Shown here piece after piece: positions 44,549 to 53,277 of a DNA stretch of 54,926 nt; positions within the stretch are counted from its first letter, which is position 1, and every line of letters begins with the position of its first letter. Source of the DNA: Streptomyces ficellus (GTDB taxonomy: Bacteria > Actinomycetota > Actinomycetes > Streptomycetales > Streptomycetaceae). The DNA is taken from positions 1 to 54,926 of the forward strand of contig NZ_JAUEPL010000047.1 of NCBI RefSeq assembly GCF_030406405.1, given 5' to 3'. The notes beneath the pieces are model-generated. The model did not search any database, was not told where the DNA came from, and saw only the letters and a list, made by a program, of their open reading frames with translations. Both the position numbers and the translations under genes were made by a program.

Positions 44549-45175
44549 ATGCATATGTCGAGTGATGAACAGGGTCACGGGCGTCGTAAGTTCCTGAAGC
44601 GAGCGCTGGCCGCGACGGCGGGCGGCCTGCTCGTGCCGGCCGCCGCCGATACCGCACGAGCCAATGGCCCCCTGCCTCCCATCGGGTCGAACGTCACCAC
44701 TGCTATCCGTTCCTCCCACGCCTCAATGAGGATGTCACCGGCCCCTGGGACGGATCCGCTGCCGACGCTGGACTTCATCGGCAGGCGAGAGCAACGAGTG
44801 GAGATGGGCGGCTTCGACTTTGTGAGGTTGCGGACGCTGAACTTCACTGTGCGGGCGAGCCATCCGCTGTTTGGCGAGGTCTCGATGAAGTTGCCGGACA
44901 TCAGCGTCGCCCCTATGAGCACCTTGCGCTTCTCGGGGCCGGGGAGCCTGGTCGAGACGTGGCTTGAGGCTCCGACGTTGACGTTCGACCGGCTCGGAGA
45001 CCAGGAGGGTCCGTTCGTGTTCGAGGCGGAACAGCCCTTCAAATTCACCGCACACCTGAAGTCATGGCCGCCGCCACCGGAAGGCGCACCGTACGCGCTC
45101 GCGTCGCCCATGACGTTCACGCGCGGGGAGACCCGAGTGGAGTTCACTGCGTTTCCCGCCCTCATCAGCTCATAG
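44549..45175 (+). CDS. Tat-exported protein, unknown function
   Basis: The 208-residue product has a twin-arginine signal (GRRKFLKRALAATAGGLLVP, cleavage likely after ADTARA). The mature part is beta-rich (FIGRREQRVEMGGFDFVRLR, LRFSGPGSLVETWLEAPTLT) with no cysteine or obvious catalytic set. Start ATG 44549 or 44555 both place the RR motif correctly; an upstream frame from 44489 exists but would bury the signal. The mature protein's role is unknown; Tat export suggests folding or cofactor loading before secretion. Confidence 0.7.
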   Translation: MHMSSDEQGHGRRKFLKRALAATAGGLLVPAAADTARANGPLPPIGSNVTTAIRSSHASMRMSPAPGTDPLPTLDFIGRREQRVEMGGFDFVRLRTLNFTVRASHPLFGEVSMKLPDISVAPMSTLRFSGPGSLVETWLEAPTLTFDRLGDQEGPFVFEAEQPFKFTAHLKSWPPPPEGAPYALASPMTFTRGETRVEFTAFPALISS

Positions 45176-45220
45176 CTCTAGCCCGTGGCTGATCCCCCTG
45201 GGGCCCGTGGCGTGTCCGGT

Positions 45221-45856
45221 TTACCAGTAGCAGCGGGTGGGGCCCGGTTCCTGGGGGCGGGCAGCAGCACGTTTCTCGTCCGCGATCCGCTGCTGGTCTC
45301 GCCGCAGAGCGTCTGCTCGGGCCTCGGGGGTGACGGCTGGGCCGAGGGTGATCGCCTCGGTGCCGGTCACCGGGGCCAGCGAGTACCGCAAGGGCGCTTT
45401 GCTGGACCGCGTGGGCAGGTGTAGACGGGCCACACCGGCCGGGAGCTCGGTACGCAGCGCTCCGTGCCAGCGGATCCACAGCGCGGGGCGCCCGCGGAGT
45501 GCTTCGTCGCGGAGCTTGTCGACGGCGGTGCTCTCGTCCGCGCGGTCGATCTCCACGGCGATCGGTGGGCCGTCTTTGCGGATCACGCGCAGGTCAAGGT
45601 AGGCAGACCAGGACGGCTCCCAGTAGGCGATGCAGCCGCCGTTCTTCAGGCGGGGCGGGTCGATGTAGCGCATCTGCGCCTCTGTCCTGCACCTCCACCC
45701 GGACGCTCCCACCCACTGCACCACCGCCCGGGTGATGGACTGGGTCGCCGCTTTACCGGTCAGGCCGGTGAAGGAGAAGCCGGTCTCGGACAGGTACGTG
45801 CGTAAGGAGACAGCGAGGCTCTCGGACTCGCCGGTCTCCGTCGGTTCATGGGCCAT
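45221..45856 (-). CDS. Hypothetical protein with PD-(D/E)XK-like pattern
   Basis: The 211-residue protein reads MAHEPTETGESESLAVSLRT and then AVVQWVGASGWRCRTEAQMR. A candidate nuclease core follows: AYLDLRVIRKDGPPIAVEID, where D-x(13-14)-E-x-D resembles PD-(D/E)XK folds, then KLRDEALRGRPALWIRWHG. The C-terminal ~70 residues are basic with a helical end. This suggests a DNA-binding or VSR/restriction-like protein, but the catalytic Lys is not clear (ExD instead of ExK). No methylase adjoins. Family not certain. Confidence 0.6.
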   Translation of the reverse strand: MAHEPTETGESESLAVSLRTYLSETGFSFTGLTGKAATQSITRAVVQWVGASGWRCRTEAQMRYIDPPRLKNGGCIAYWEPSWSAYLDLRVIRKDGPPIAVEIDRADESTAVDKLRDEALRGRPALWIRWHGALRTELPAGVARLHLPTRSSKAPLRYSLAPVTGTEAITLGPAVTPEARADALRRDQQRIADEKRAAARPQEPGPTRCYW

Positions 45857-46004
45857 CCGGTGATTGTCCGCTCGCCCACTGACAACGGCCGGAGAGTGAC
45901 GGCGTTCATCCTCAGGGCGTCTGACCGGACCATCCGGCGGGAATCGCTCCAGCCTGGTGACCTCGGCAAGGGCATGTCAGTGGCGCGTCCTACGGTGCGT
46001 GCTC

Positions 46005-46826
46005 ATGACACGTCGTACCCGTTTCCTGGTCAACGAGCATCCGGCCATCGCCGCCCAGTGGCACCCGGAGTTGAACGCCGACCTGGACCTGGCGCAGATC
46101 GGGCCAGGCTCTCACAAGGCTGTGTTCTGGCGGTGCGACGACGGGCATGTCTGGCAGGCCCAGGTCCATTCCCGTGTCGCCGGGACCGGCTGCCCGCAGT
46201 GCGCCGGGTACGTGCCCCGTGGCCGGACCGCGCTCAGCGAGCACTCGCCTGGCTTGGTAGCAGAGTGGCACCCGCGCAACGACGCCTCGCCGGACCAGTT
46301 CGGGCCCGGCTCACAGCGCAAGGTCTGGTGGCGCTGTCCGGTCGGGCACGAGTACCAGGCACGAATATCCAACCGCAGCCGCGGCACTGGCTGCCCGGCC
46401 TGCGCGAGGGCCGGCCGCGATGCACCGGCCAGGCAATGCGGTTTGGATGCTGCGGTCCGGGACGAGCCGGTACGGGCTTCGAGTGACGGGGTCCGGTGTG
46501 TGCCGCCTGATGGGCGACCTGGCCACGCTTGCCCGTCCCCGGGCCTGTGCAAAGCTGGCCTGGTCGCTGTGTGCCATGGCCAATACAGGGCCCGGGCTGC
46601 TGCGTTGGCGGCCGGGGCCCTGGGCCGGTTCGATGGGTCCCTCGTTGTTACTCGCGCACAGGAAGCCGTGCAGCTCGCTGCTGGCGTGGTCGATCTTGCC
46701 GTAGAGCGTGTCGTGGGTGTCGATGTCGGCTGCTGCGGCGACGGCGCTGACGGTGGGGACCGCCACGGCTGGGGTTCTGTGGCCCGGAGCGCATGGCCTC
46801 GGAAGGGTTTAAGACGTCGTTTCTGA
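46005..46826 (+). CDS. Zinc-ribbon repeat protein, C-terminus probably replaced
   Basis: Start ATG 46005. The N-terminal half has two copies of a treble-clef repeat: HPAIAAQWHPELNADLDLAQ...FWRCDDGHVWQAQV...GCPQC and AEWHPRNDASPDQFGPGSQR...WWRCPVGHEYQAR...GCPAC. This is the DUF4379-type zinc-ribbon family, often linked to nucleases of the very-short-patch type. After about residue 140 (46430) the sequence loses family character and runs into the left end of the IS at 46811, which supplies the stop. The last ~130 residues are probably not original. Confidence 0.65.
   Translation: MTRRTRFLVNEHPAIAAQWHPELNADLDLAQIGPGSHKAVFWRCDDGHVWQAQVHSRVAGTGCPQCAGYVPRGRTALSEHSPGLVAEWHPRNDASPDQFGPGSQRKVWWRCPVGHEYQARISNRSRGTGCPACARAGRDAPARQCGLDAAVRDEPVRASSDGVRCVPPDGRPGHACPSPGLCKAGLVAVCHGQYRARAAALAAGALGRFDGSLVVTRAQEAVQLAAGVVDLAVERVVGVDVGCCGDGADGGDRHGWGSVARSAWPRKGLRRRF
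46430..46810. other. Gene-poor stretch left of the IS
   Basis: Besides the weak tail of the preceding gene, the minus strand has a frame starting MAVPTVSAVAAAADIDTHDT (46766) with GKIDHASSELHGFLCASNNE that could be a small protein. Its later part is not convincing, so I leave it unassigned. Confidence 0.35.
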
Positions 46827-47671
46827 TGGCGTGATCGCTCGTTGAGCGGCGCATGACGGATCTGGTGGAGCGGTTGGTGCCGGACGAGTTGTGGACGCTG
46901 TTTCGGCGTGTGGTCCCGCCGACGGAGGTCATACGCCCGCAAGGTGGCGGGCGACGTCGGGCCGGGGACCGCGAATGTTTGGCGGCGATCATCTTCTTGG
47001 CCACCTCGGGCTGCACCTGGCGGCGGCTGCCGCCGGTGTTCGGGCCGGCCTGGCCCACCGTCTACCGGCGCTTCGCCCAGTGGAGCCGAGGGCGGGTGTG
47101 GGCCAGGCTGCACCGGGTGCTCCTCGACGAACTCGGCGCTCGAGGCGAGCCGGACTGGTCGCGATGCGCCATCGACTCCGTCAGTGTCCGGGCGGCAAAA
47201 GGGGGCCACTCACCGGACCGAATCCGACCGACCGCGGCAAGCCGGGATCGAAAATCCACCTGATCACCGACCGCAGCGGACTGCCCCTGTCGCTGGGCAT
47301 CTCCGGCGCCAACACGCACGACAGCCTCAGCCTGCAGCCGCTCGTGCGCGGAATCCCGCCCATCCGCTCCCGCCGCGGCCCCCGCCGCCGACGCCCGGCC
47401 AAGCTCCACGCCGACAAGGGCTACGACTACGACCATCTGCGGAAATGGCTTCGCGAGCGTCGCATCCGCCACCGCATCGCCCGCAAAGGCATCGAGTCCT
47501 CCAACCGGCTGGGCCGACACCGCTGGGTCGTGGAGAGAACCGTCTCCTGGCTGGCCGGGTGCCGAAGGCTGCACCGCCGCTACGAGCGAAAGGCCGAGCA
47601 CTTCCTGGCCTTCGTCGGCATCGCCGCAGCCCTCATCAGCTACCGCCGACTCACCAACTGAAACGACGTCT
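46811..47671. mobile_element. IS5-family element A (861 bp)
   Basis: AGACGTCGTTTC at 46811-46822 and its inverse at 47660-47671 bound a transposase in two frames. The flanks (TTTA on the left, AAG on the right) do not give a clean duplication. Its right end is directly joined to element B. Confidence 0.75.
46853..47661 (+). CDS. IS5-family transposase A, two frames
   Basis: The first frame (46853-47263) starts MTDLVERLVPDELWTLFRRV and carries TWRRLPPVFGPAWPTVYRRF and the first Asp in AIDSVSVRAAKGG. At GGCAAAAGGGGG (about 47197-47208) a -1 shift leads into the second frame, which has GSKIHLITDRSGLPLSLGIS, the second Asp in LHADKGYDYD, and the final Glu in RWVVERTVSWLAGCRRL. The slippery run suggests programmed frameshifting, typical for this IS5 subgroup; the fused protein would have about 269 residues. 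Confidence 0.82.
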
Positions 47672-47673
47672 AA

Positions 47674-48790
47674 GTGAGCGTTTGGTTTTGGTATTGGATG
47701 GTTCGTGGTGCATTGCAGGAGCCGGTTAGAGCGCTTAACGAAGCGATTCGCCGGAAACACGACCTCTGCGGCAACCAGTGGAGCAGTGCTGCGCCGGTTT
47801 CCTTCCACAAGCTCCTGTCTCATTTAGCAACCTACCGGTTCGCACCGAGTCCAGAACGCACGCCCGGTGCACCCGGCACCCCCGCACACGCCCTGCCCAG
47901 GCCCACTGTCGCCGCGTACGCAGACACCATGCAGCCCTCACGGCCCTACCCCAGCGACCTGTCCGACGCCCGCTGGGAACTCATCCGCCCCACCCTCGAA
48001 GCCTGGCGCCAGGCCCGCAACGGCATCCGCAAACCCACCCACGACCTGCGCGCCCTCATCAACGCCATCCTCTACGTCGACCGCACCGGCATCCCCTGGC
48101 GCTACCTGCCCCACGACTTCCCACCCCACCAGACCGTCTACGGCTACTTCGCCCGCTGGGAAGCCGACGGCATCTTCGACCAGCTCACCGGCCTGCTACG
48201 CGGCAAAGTCCGCCAGGCCGAAGGCCGCACCATCGAACCCAGCGCCTGCCTGATCGACAGCCAGAGCATCAAAACCTCCACCACCGTCCCCCTGACCAGC
48301 CAAGGCATCGACCCGGCCAAAAAGATCATCGGACGCAAACGGCACATCGTCACCGACACCCTCGGCCTCCTCCTGGCCGTCACCGTCACCGCCGCCAGCG
48401 TCCACGACTCCGCTGCCGGCACCCACCTCCTCGCCGACATCGCCGCACACCACCCCACCATCACCAAAGCCTGGGCCGACAACGGCTACAAGACCAAAGC
48501 CGTCGAACACGCCGCCCACCACGGCATCGACCTCCAGATCGTCCAACGCGACCCCACCACCCGCGGCTTCCACGTCCAACCCCGCCGCTGGGTCGTCGAA
48601 CGCACCCTCGGCTGGCTCATGCACCACCGCCGCCTGGCCCGCGACTACGAAACCCACCCCCACGGATCAGCCGCCATGATCCAACTCGCCGCCATCAACC
48701 TCATGACCCGCCGCCTCACCCACGAAACCACCCACAACTGGCGCGACAACCAAGCCAAATGAAACAGACAACCGAGAACCAAACGCTCAC
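47674..48790. mobile_element. IS5-family element B (1117 bp)
   Basis: Inverted repeats GTGAGCGTTTGGTT at 47674 and at 48790 (reversed), flanked by TAA on both sides (47671-47673, 48791-48793). The left TAA overlaps the last base of element A, so B inserted at the very end of A. Confidence 0.82.
47929..48762 (+). CDS. IS5-family transposase B
   Basis: Single frame of 277 residues from ATG 47929: MQPSRPYPSDLSDARWELIR, GIPWRYLPHDFPPHQTVYGY, first Asp in CLIDSQSIKTS, GRKRHIVTDTLGLLLAVTVT, second Asp in AWADNGYKTKAV, and Glu in RWVVERTLGWLMHHRRLARD. All catalytic residues are present. The 250 bases between the left repeat and the ATG are longer than usual and hold no separate gene. Confidence 0.88.
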   Translation: MQPSRPYPSDLSDARWELIRPTLEAWRQARNGIRKPTHDLRALINAILYVDRTGIPWRYLPHDFPPHQTVYGYFARWEADGIFDQLTGLLRGKVRQAEGRTIEPSACLIDSQSIKTSTTVPLTSQGIDPAKKIIGRKRHIVTDTLGLLLAVTVTAASVHDSAAGTHLLADIAAHHPTITKAWADNGYKTKAVEHAAHHGIDLQIVQRDPTTRGFHVQPRRWVVERTLGWLMHHRRLARDYETHPHGSAAMIQLAAINLMTRRLTHETTHNWRDNQAK

Positions 48791-48835
48791 TAAGCCGCTT
48801 CACAACGGATCGCACCGAAGCGGGGCCCTTATCGG

Positions 48836-50209
48836 TCACGGTCGGCGAGCTTCGGCCCGCAGGAGAAGTCGCCTCGGGTGCAGGGTGATGCCGATCCGGG
48901 TGGCGGTGTCGGATCTAGGAGCGGGCTGCAGGCGCCACTGGGCGACAACTGTGGCCAGGATGATTGCGAGTTCGGTCAGGGCGAAGTGGTCGCCGGGGCA
49001 TTGGCGGTTGCCGGTGCCGAACGGCATCATCGCCCCCTTCGGCACAGCCGCGGCCCGCGCCGAGTGCCACCGGTCCGGATCGAAGACCAGGGGGTTGTCG
49101 AAGGAGCGGGGGTCGCGCTGCATCGCGTACGGGCTGTATGCGATGTCGGTGTGCGGCGGGATCCGGTAAGGGCCCAGGGTGGTAGCGGCCGCGGTCCGGC
49201 GGGTGAAGATCCAGGCTGCCGGGCGCAGCCGCATGGCCTCGGTGATCACGTTGCGGGTGTGCGGGAGCTGGCGGAGGTCGGCGAAGGTGACCGGCCGCCC
49301 CTGAGTCTGTGCGTGCACTTCCTCGACGAGGCGTCGTTCCTGGTGAGGGTGTTCGGTCAGCAGGTGCAGGGTCCAGGCGAGTGTGGAGGCGACGTTCTCC
49401 GCGCCGGCCACGACGAGGGAGACGATGTGATCGTGGATCTCCCGGCCGTCGAGTGGTTGGCCGTGTTCGTCGGTGGCGTTGAGCAAGGTGTCCAGTAGGT
49501 CCTCGTGCCGCTGTGGACTGGAGCGGCGTTCGGCCACGATCTCGTCGACCAGTGTGTGGAGCGTGGCGAGTGCGCGGTCGAAGCGCCGGTTGGCGGGGGT
49601 GGGCAGGCGGTACAGGGCACCCGCAGAGAGGATCATGCGCCGGTACAGGCCGTCGAACACCGTGTGCAGGGCCTGGCCGATCCGGTCGGCCTTCTCGCCG
49701 AGGGAGTCGACCTCCAGCAGAGAGCGGGCCACGATCCGCACGGCCGTTGCGAACATCTCCGATCCGATGTCGACGACGGTGCCCGGCTGCCATCGGGCGG
49801 TGGTGGCCTGCGCCTCCTGCTCCATCACCGTGGCGTACCGCTCGACTCGATCGGGGGTGAAGGCGGGCTGAATCATGCGGCGCTGGCGTCGGTGCAGCGG
49901 CCCGTTACTGGTGGCGACGCCTTTGCCGAGCAGCACCTCCAAGGTGCTCCACAGCGGGCCTCCCACGACGCAGTCGGGGTTCTTCAGCAGCGCCCCGGTC
50001 AGTTCGGGCGTGGTGGTGACGTAGACGGAAGCGGTCCCGAGTCTGATGCGGACGAAGTCTCCGTGGTCGCGCAGCGTCGTCAGGAAGGCCAGCGGGTCAC
50101 GCAGCAGCTGCCCTGTGTGCCCCAGGACGGGCAGGGCTCCGGGGACCGGCGCAGGCGTTGCCTGCCGCTGCCCGCAAGGAGCGGATGACCGGTTGGCTGC
50201 GATCGTCAT
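48836..50209 (-). CDS. Cytochrome P450, CYP170A type (epi-isozizaene 5-monooxygenase)
   Basis: The 457-residue P450 has the K-helix EAMR, FDPDRW and the heme loop FGTGNRQCPG (397-406, Cys404). The I-helix reads AGAENVAST, where the usual acid-alcohol pair is altered (Glu-Asn, with Ser/Thr three or four residues later). It starts inside the stop codon of the terpene synthase (ATGA overlap, 50206-50209), exactly the translational coupling of the eizS-CYP170A1 pair in S. coelicolor. There, the enzyme oxidises epi-isozizaene through albaflavenols to albaflavenone. CYP170A1 is also known to moonlight as a farnesene synthase; that cannot be judged here. Confidence 0.87.
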   Translation of the reverse strand: MTIAANRSSAPCGQRQATPAPVPGALPVLGHTGQLLRDPLAFLTTLRDHGDFVRIRLGTASVYVTTTPELTGALLKNPDCVVGGPLWSTLEVLLGKGVATSNGPLHRRQRRMIQPAFTPDRVERYATVMEQEAQATTARWQPGTVVDIGSEMFATAVRIVARSLLEVDSLGEKADRIGQALHTVFDGLYRRMILSAGALYRLPTPANRRFDRALATLHTLVDEIVAERRSSPQRHEDLLDTLLNATDEHGQPLDGREIHDHIVSLVVAGAENVASTLAWTLHLLTEHPHQERRLVEEVHAQTQGRPVTFADLRQLPHTRNVITEAMRLRPAAWIFTRRTAAATTLGPYRIPPHTDIAYSPYAMQRDPRSFDNPLVFDPDRWHSARAAAVPKGAMMPFGTGNRQCPGDHFALTELAIILATVVAQWRLQPAPRSDTATRIGITLHPRRLLLRAEARRP

Positions 50210-51288
50210 GAGCGGCCTTCGGGGTCGTCAATGTAGGGAGGGGCGGACCGGTCGTCCCACGCTTGCGTGCGGTAGCGGCCGGACTCCTGGTGGAACCAGT
50301 AGACGGAGCTGAACCAGTTGCGCATGTTGAACAGGCACGACCTGATCGTGGCGGCGTAGCGGACACCCTCCGTGCCGGTTCGGGCGGTGTGGTCCGCCAG
50401 GGCCATGACGGCGGGTTCCGTCTCCAGAAACGTTTCGACGCACTCGCTGACCCGCCGGTGCACCTCGGCTGCCGCCTGCCCAGGTGACATTCCCTCGTGG
50501 CAGATGAGGCTGATCGCGAGGTTGTGCACCTCGTCACCCGCAAGTTCCTTCGGAAGCGAGCACAGGTCGTTGTACCAGGCGGCGAAGTCCTGGGTGGCCA
50601 TTGCAGCGCGCCGGAAGGCGGCGTCGTCGCGCAGGTACGCGGGGAGCTCGCTGCCGGCCGTGGGCTCCAGCAGGTCGATCCACAGCTCGTGCGCGAAGGT
50701 CAGCCGCCGCAACTCGACGTACTGCGCCACAGTGGGAACGGCGTGATGCGCGCGGTTGTGGAACTCGCGGTCGTAGGCGTCGACCACCGGATGGAAATGC
50801 CCGGTGAAACGCAAGCTCCATGTGTCCGCGACGTGCGACCGCACACGGATCAGGCAGTCCGCCAGCGCGGAGACCAGCGGGTCTGCGTGCTCGCGGTGGT
50901 GGTCGGGGTCGTCCAGCACGGCATGCAGTGCCGCACACAGCTTCCGCCACGCACCCAGCCTGCCGTGCACCACGTCACGGTCGTGGCGGTCGTCCCAGGC
51001 GAAGAACCAGGCGCTGAAATCCGCGATCGCCGACAGCAGCTCGTTGGAGGCGCCCAGGTAGTAGCCGGCCACCAGATCCGTGTAGCGCAAATCGTCGGCG
51101 AAGCGTTCGACGATGGACGGCGACATCACCTGCCGCTCCCTCAGCCACGTGCGGGTCCTGACCTGCAACGTGGGCCAGTACGGGTGCAGGCGCCGCGAGA
51201 AGCCGGCCTCGATCGAAGACAGCGCCACAGCCGGTGAGCCGACGGGCCAGGGCATGTGTGCCGCTTCTTGCGCGAGCAAGGACGTCAC
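50206..51288 (-). CDS. eizS: Epi-isozizaene synthase (sesquiterpene cyclase)
   Basis: With GTG 51288 as start (360 residues, against 361 in S. coelicolor), the metal-binding motif DDRHD falls at 99-103 and NDLCSLPKE at 240-248, the same positions as in the characterised enzyme. RNWFSSVYWFHHESG-like RNWFSSVYWFHQESG and WDDRS-PPY near the C-terminus also match. ATG 51255 is an alternative but would shorten the N-terminus by 11. The enzyme cyclises farnesyl diphosphate to epi-isozizaene, precursor of the antibiotic albaflavenone, in the cytoplasm with Mg2+. It is the first gene of a two-gene operon with the P450. Confidence 0.92.
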   Translation of the reverse strand: MTSLLAQEAAHMPWPVGSPAVALSSIEAGFSRRLHPYWPTLQVRTRTWLRERQVMSPSIVERFADDLRYTDLVAGYYLGASNELLSAIADFSAWFFAWDDRHDRDVVHGRLGAWRKLCAALHAVLDDPDHHREHADPLVSALADCLIRVRSHVADTWSLRFTGHFHPVVDAYDREFHNRAHHAVPTVAQYVELRRLTFAHELWIDLLEPTAGSELPAYLRDDAAFRRAAMATQDFAAWYNDLCSLPKELAGDEVHNLAISLICHEGMSPGQAAAEVHRRVSECVETFLETEPAVMALADHTARTGTEGVRYAATIRSCLFNMRNWFSSVYWFHQESGRYRTQAWDDRSAPPYIDDPEGRS

Positions 51289-51555
51289 CGGTCGGCCGGC
51301 TCCGGACACGGATCCCCCGCCTCCCGGACCGCAGTGCGGGCGGCTTGTGTCAGTATCGCTTTGCTGCTTCGCTATCCACACAGGTCCCATCCCTCACCGG
51401 TCTTTTCTCACGTCAATGGCAGCCACTGGTCAGCGATGCTGATCGGCGGGGCGCCGACGGCACCGCCCAGAACCGTTCCAGCCCAGGGCGGTGGTGACCC
51501 TGAAGCTCAGCCCAGGCCATCACAGCCAACCGCGGCACTCTCGTCTGCTTCCGTG

Positions 51556-52113
51556 TCAGACGTCTACGCGGCCCATGAACCAATTGCCTGGTGCCTCGAC
51601 ATCGTCGCTGAGTAGGTACTCGCGGATGTTCTCGCTGAACTCCTGGCGCGTGATGTGGCCGTCACCGTCACGGTCCAGATGGCCGAACGCCTCGACGATC
51701 TCCTCTTTGTCCAGGGAGGGGAAGGTGGCCCGGTAAAGGGCGACGAACTCCGACTGGGAAAGCCGGCCGTCCCGGTCGGCGTCTCCCGCTTCGACGAACG
51801 CGTCCACGGCCACCCCCAGCGAGTCGGCGTACCCGTCCGGGTCGTCCGCCAGCCCTCTGACGGCGTCGACGTACTCCTTCCGGCTGATACGGCCATCGCC
51901 GTCGGCGTCCATGGGCTCCAGCAACACTTCCCAGAGCCGTACGTAACCGTCGCGGACGCGTTGCGCGTCCGCAGAATCGGCAGCGAACCCGGAGGCGTCG
52001 GATGCCGCGCGGGCCAGTGCCACGCAGTCGTCCCTGCTGAGGTCTCCGTCGCTGTTCCGATCAAGCAGGTCAAAGCACCGGGAGATCTTCCGCTCCACGA
52101 ACGTCTCACTCAT
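51556..52113 (-). CDS. Four-EF-hand calcium-binding protein
   Basis: The 185-residue protein has four canonical loops: DRNSDGDLSRDD (about 18-29), DADGDGRISRKE (69-80), DADRDGRLSQSE (113-124) and DRDGDGHITRQE (147-158). All have Asp at 1, 3 and 5, Gly at 6, and Asp or Glu at 12. It resembles calerythrin/CabC-like calcium sensors or buffers of actinomycetes. GGAAGGTG precedes the ATG. It lies downstream of the terpene operon on the same strand direction but 160 bp past its promoter side, so it is transcribed separately. Confidence 0.9.
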   Translation of the reverse strand: MSETFVERKISRCFDLLDRNSDGDLSRDDCVALARAASDASGFAADSADAQRVRDGYVRLWEVLLEPMDADGDGRISRKEYVDAVRGLADDPDGYADSLGVAVDAFVEAGDADRDGRLSQSEFVALYRATFPSLDKEEIVEAFGHLDRDGDGHITRQEFSENIREYLLSDDVEAPGNWFMGRVDV

Positions 52114-52242
52114 GGCGCACCTTCCGCAGGGATGGACTCAACTGGTTTCACACTGCCCAGGCGCAACAGCGAAGTTACTGAAAGTGGCTCGCCTTACATT
52201 CCGAACGTGCAGGCGCAAGGTAGGCCGTGCTGGTGAACGGCC

Positions 52243-52910
52243 TCACCAACACCGGCCCCCTGCCCCGTTGTGCAGTGAGACCGCCTGCCCTGGCCAGTAC
52301 TGGACCACTGCGCGGCAGAAGGACAGCAGGCCGTCGGAGAAAGTCGCGCCGTTGAAGGACACCCGGCCGCCTGAGAACGTCGCGCGGTCGAAGGACACCT
52401 CGCCACCGGAGAACTCAGCCCGGTCGAAGGACACCCGGCCGCCGGAGAACACGGCCTCGCGGAAGTCCATGTCACCGTCGATGGTGACGCCGGTGAGGTC
52501 GAGGTCGCAGCGCTGCCAGGAGCGGTGGGTTGCCTGGGGGCGTCGGTAGTGGTCGCCGATGAGGCGCAGGATCGTGTGGCGGACCTTGCGGAGGGCCAGG
52601 TAGCGGTGGTGTTCCTCCTGGTGGGCGGGATCGTCGCCGGGGTCGGGGGTGAAAGGAAGCTGGAGGTAGGCGCACAGGACGTCGATGCAGGTCTGGCGAA
52701 GGCTGTCGTCGGGGACGTCGTCGGCGAGGCCGGCCAGGGCGTGAACGCCGCCGAGCTGGACGGCCGGGGAGTCGGAGCTGAGTTGCTCGACGGCCTGGGA
52801 GAAGCGTTCGGTGTGAAGCCGCGTGGCTTCCCGTAGAGGAACCGGGAGCGGGCGATACGGGCGGCGGGGTCAGGAGAGGCGGTGTTCGGGGCGCAGGACC
52901 AGGCCGCGGT
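52243..52910 (-). pseudogene. Pentapeptide-repeat protein, 5' frameshift
   Basis: The C-terminal part has regular five-residue repeats (DFREAVFSGGRVSFDRAEFS, GGEVSFDRATFSGG), preceded by SPAVQLGGVHALAGLADDVP and YLALRKVRHTILRLI, the standard helical region before such repeats. Going upstream the frame continues to TRLHTERFSQAVEQL, but the preceding DPAARIARSRFLYG lies in another frame; one missing base at about 52833 explains this. Further upstream no start codon is convincing. The repeat part is short (about 10 pentapeptides). The protein would have formed a right-handed beta-helix; function unknown. Confidence 0.75.
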
Positions 52911-53277
52911 CGAAGAACTGCGCGGTGTCGTCCGGTCCACAGTCCGAGAGCGCGGGCGACGGCGGTGCCTTCGCTGTCCGGGTGGTGGAGATTGAGTCAG
53001 ATCCACATGCCGCTGCGGCGGAAGGACGCACATCGCACCACTCCTGAACTTGGACGCTGAACCGATTCTTTGATCGCTGAATAATGGATTACGACGGATT
53101 AAGACGCCTTTTGACTCATTGGAGAAGAGTCGCCGGAAGGTTTCCCTGCCGCTTCTTTGTCCGAATGATTCTGTTCGAGGACCTTGCCTTCCGCTATGAG
53201 GTATTGCGGCTCTGCTCGGTGGGGAGTCCTCCGCACGACACATCGCTTCCTGCCGTCGACACAGAGGAACCGCACCC
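52911..53277. other. Intergenic region
   Basis: No supported gene. The last 60 bases (TCGACACAGAGGAACC) hold the upstream signals of the next gene. The stretch 53050-53170 is AT-richer than average, as expected for promoters. Confidence 0.45.

Noticed and set aside
51556..52113. EF-hand gene as third gene of the albaflavenone operon
   Set aside because: It lies upstream of the synthase on the same strand, beyond its start region, and is not needed for the known pathway.
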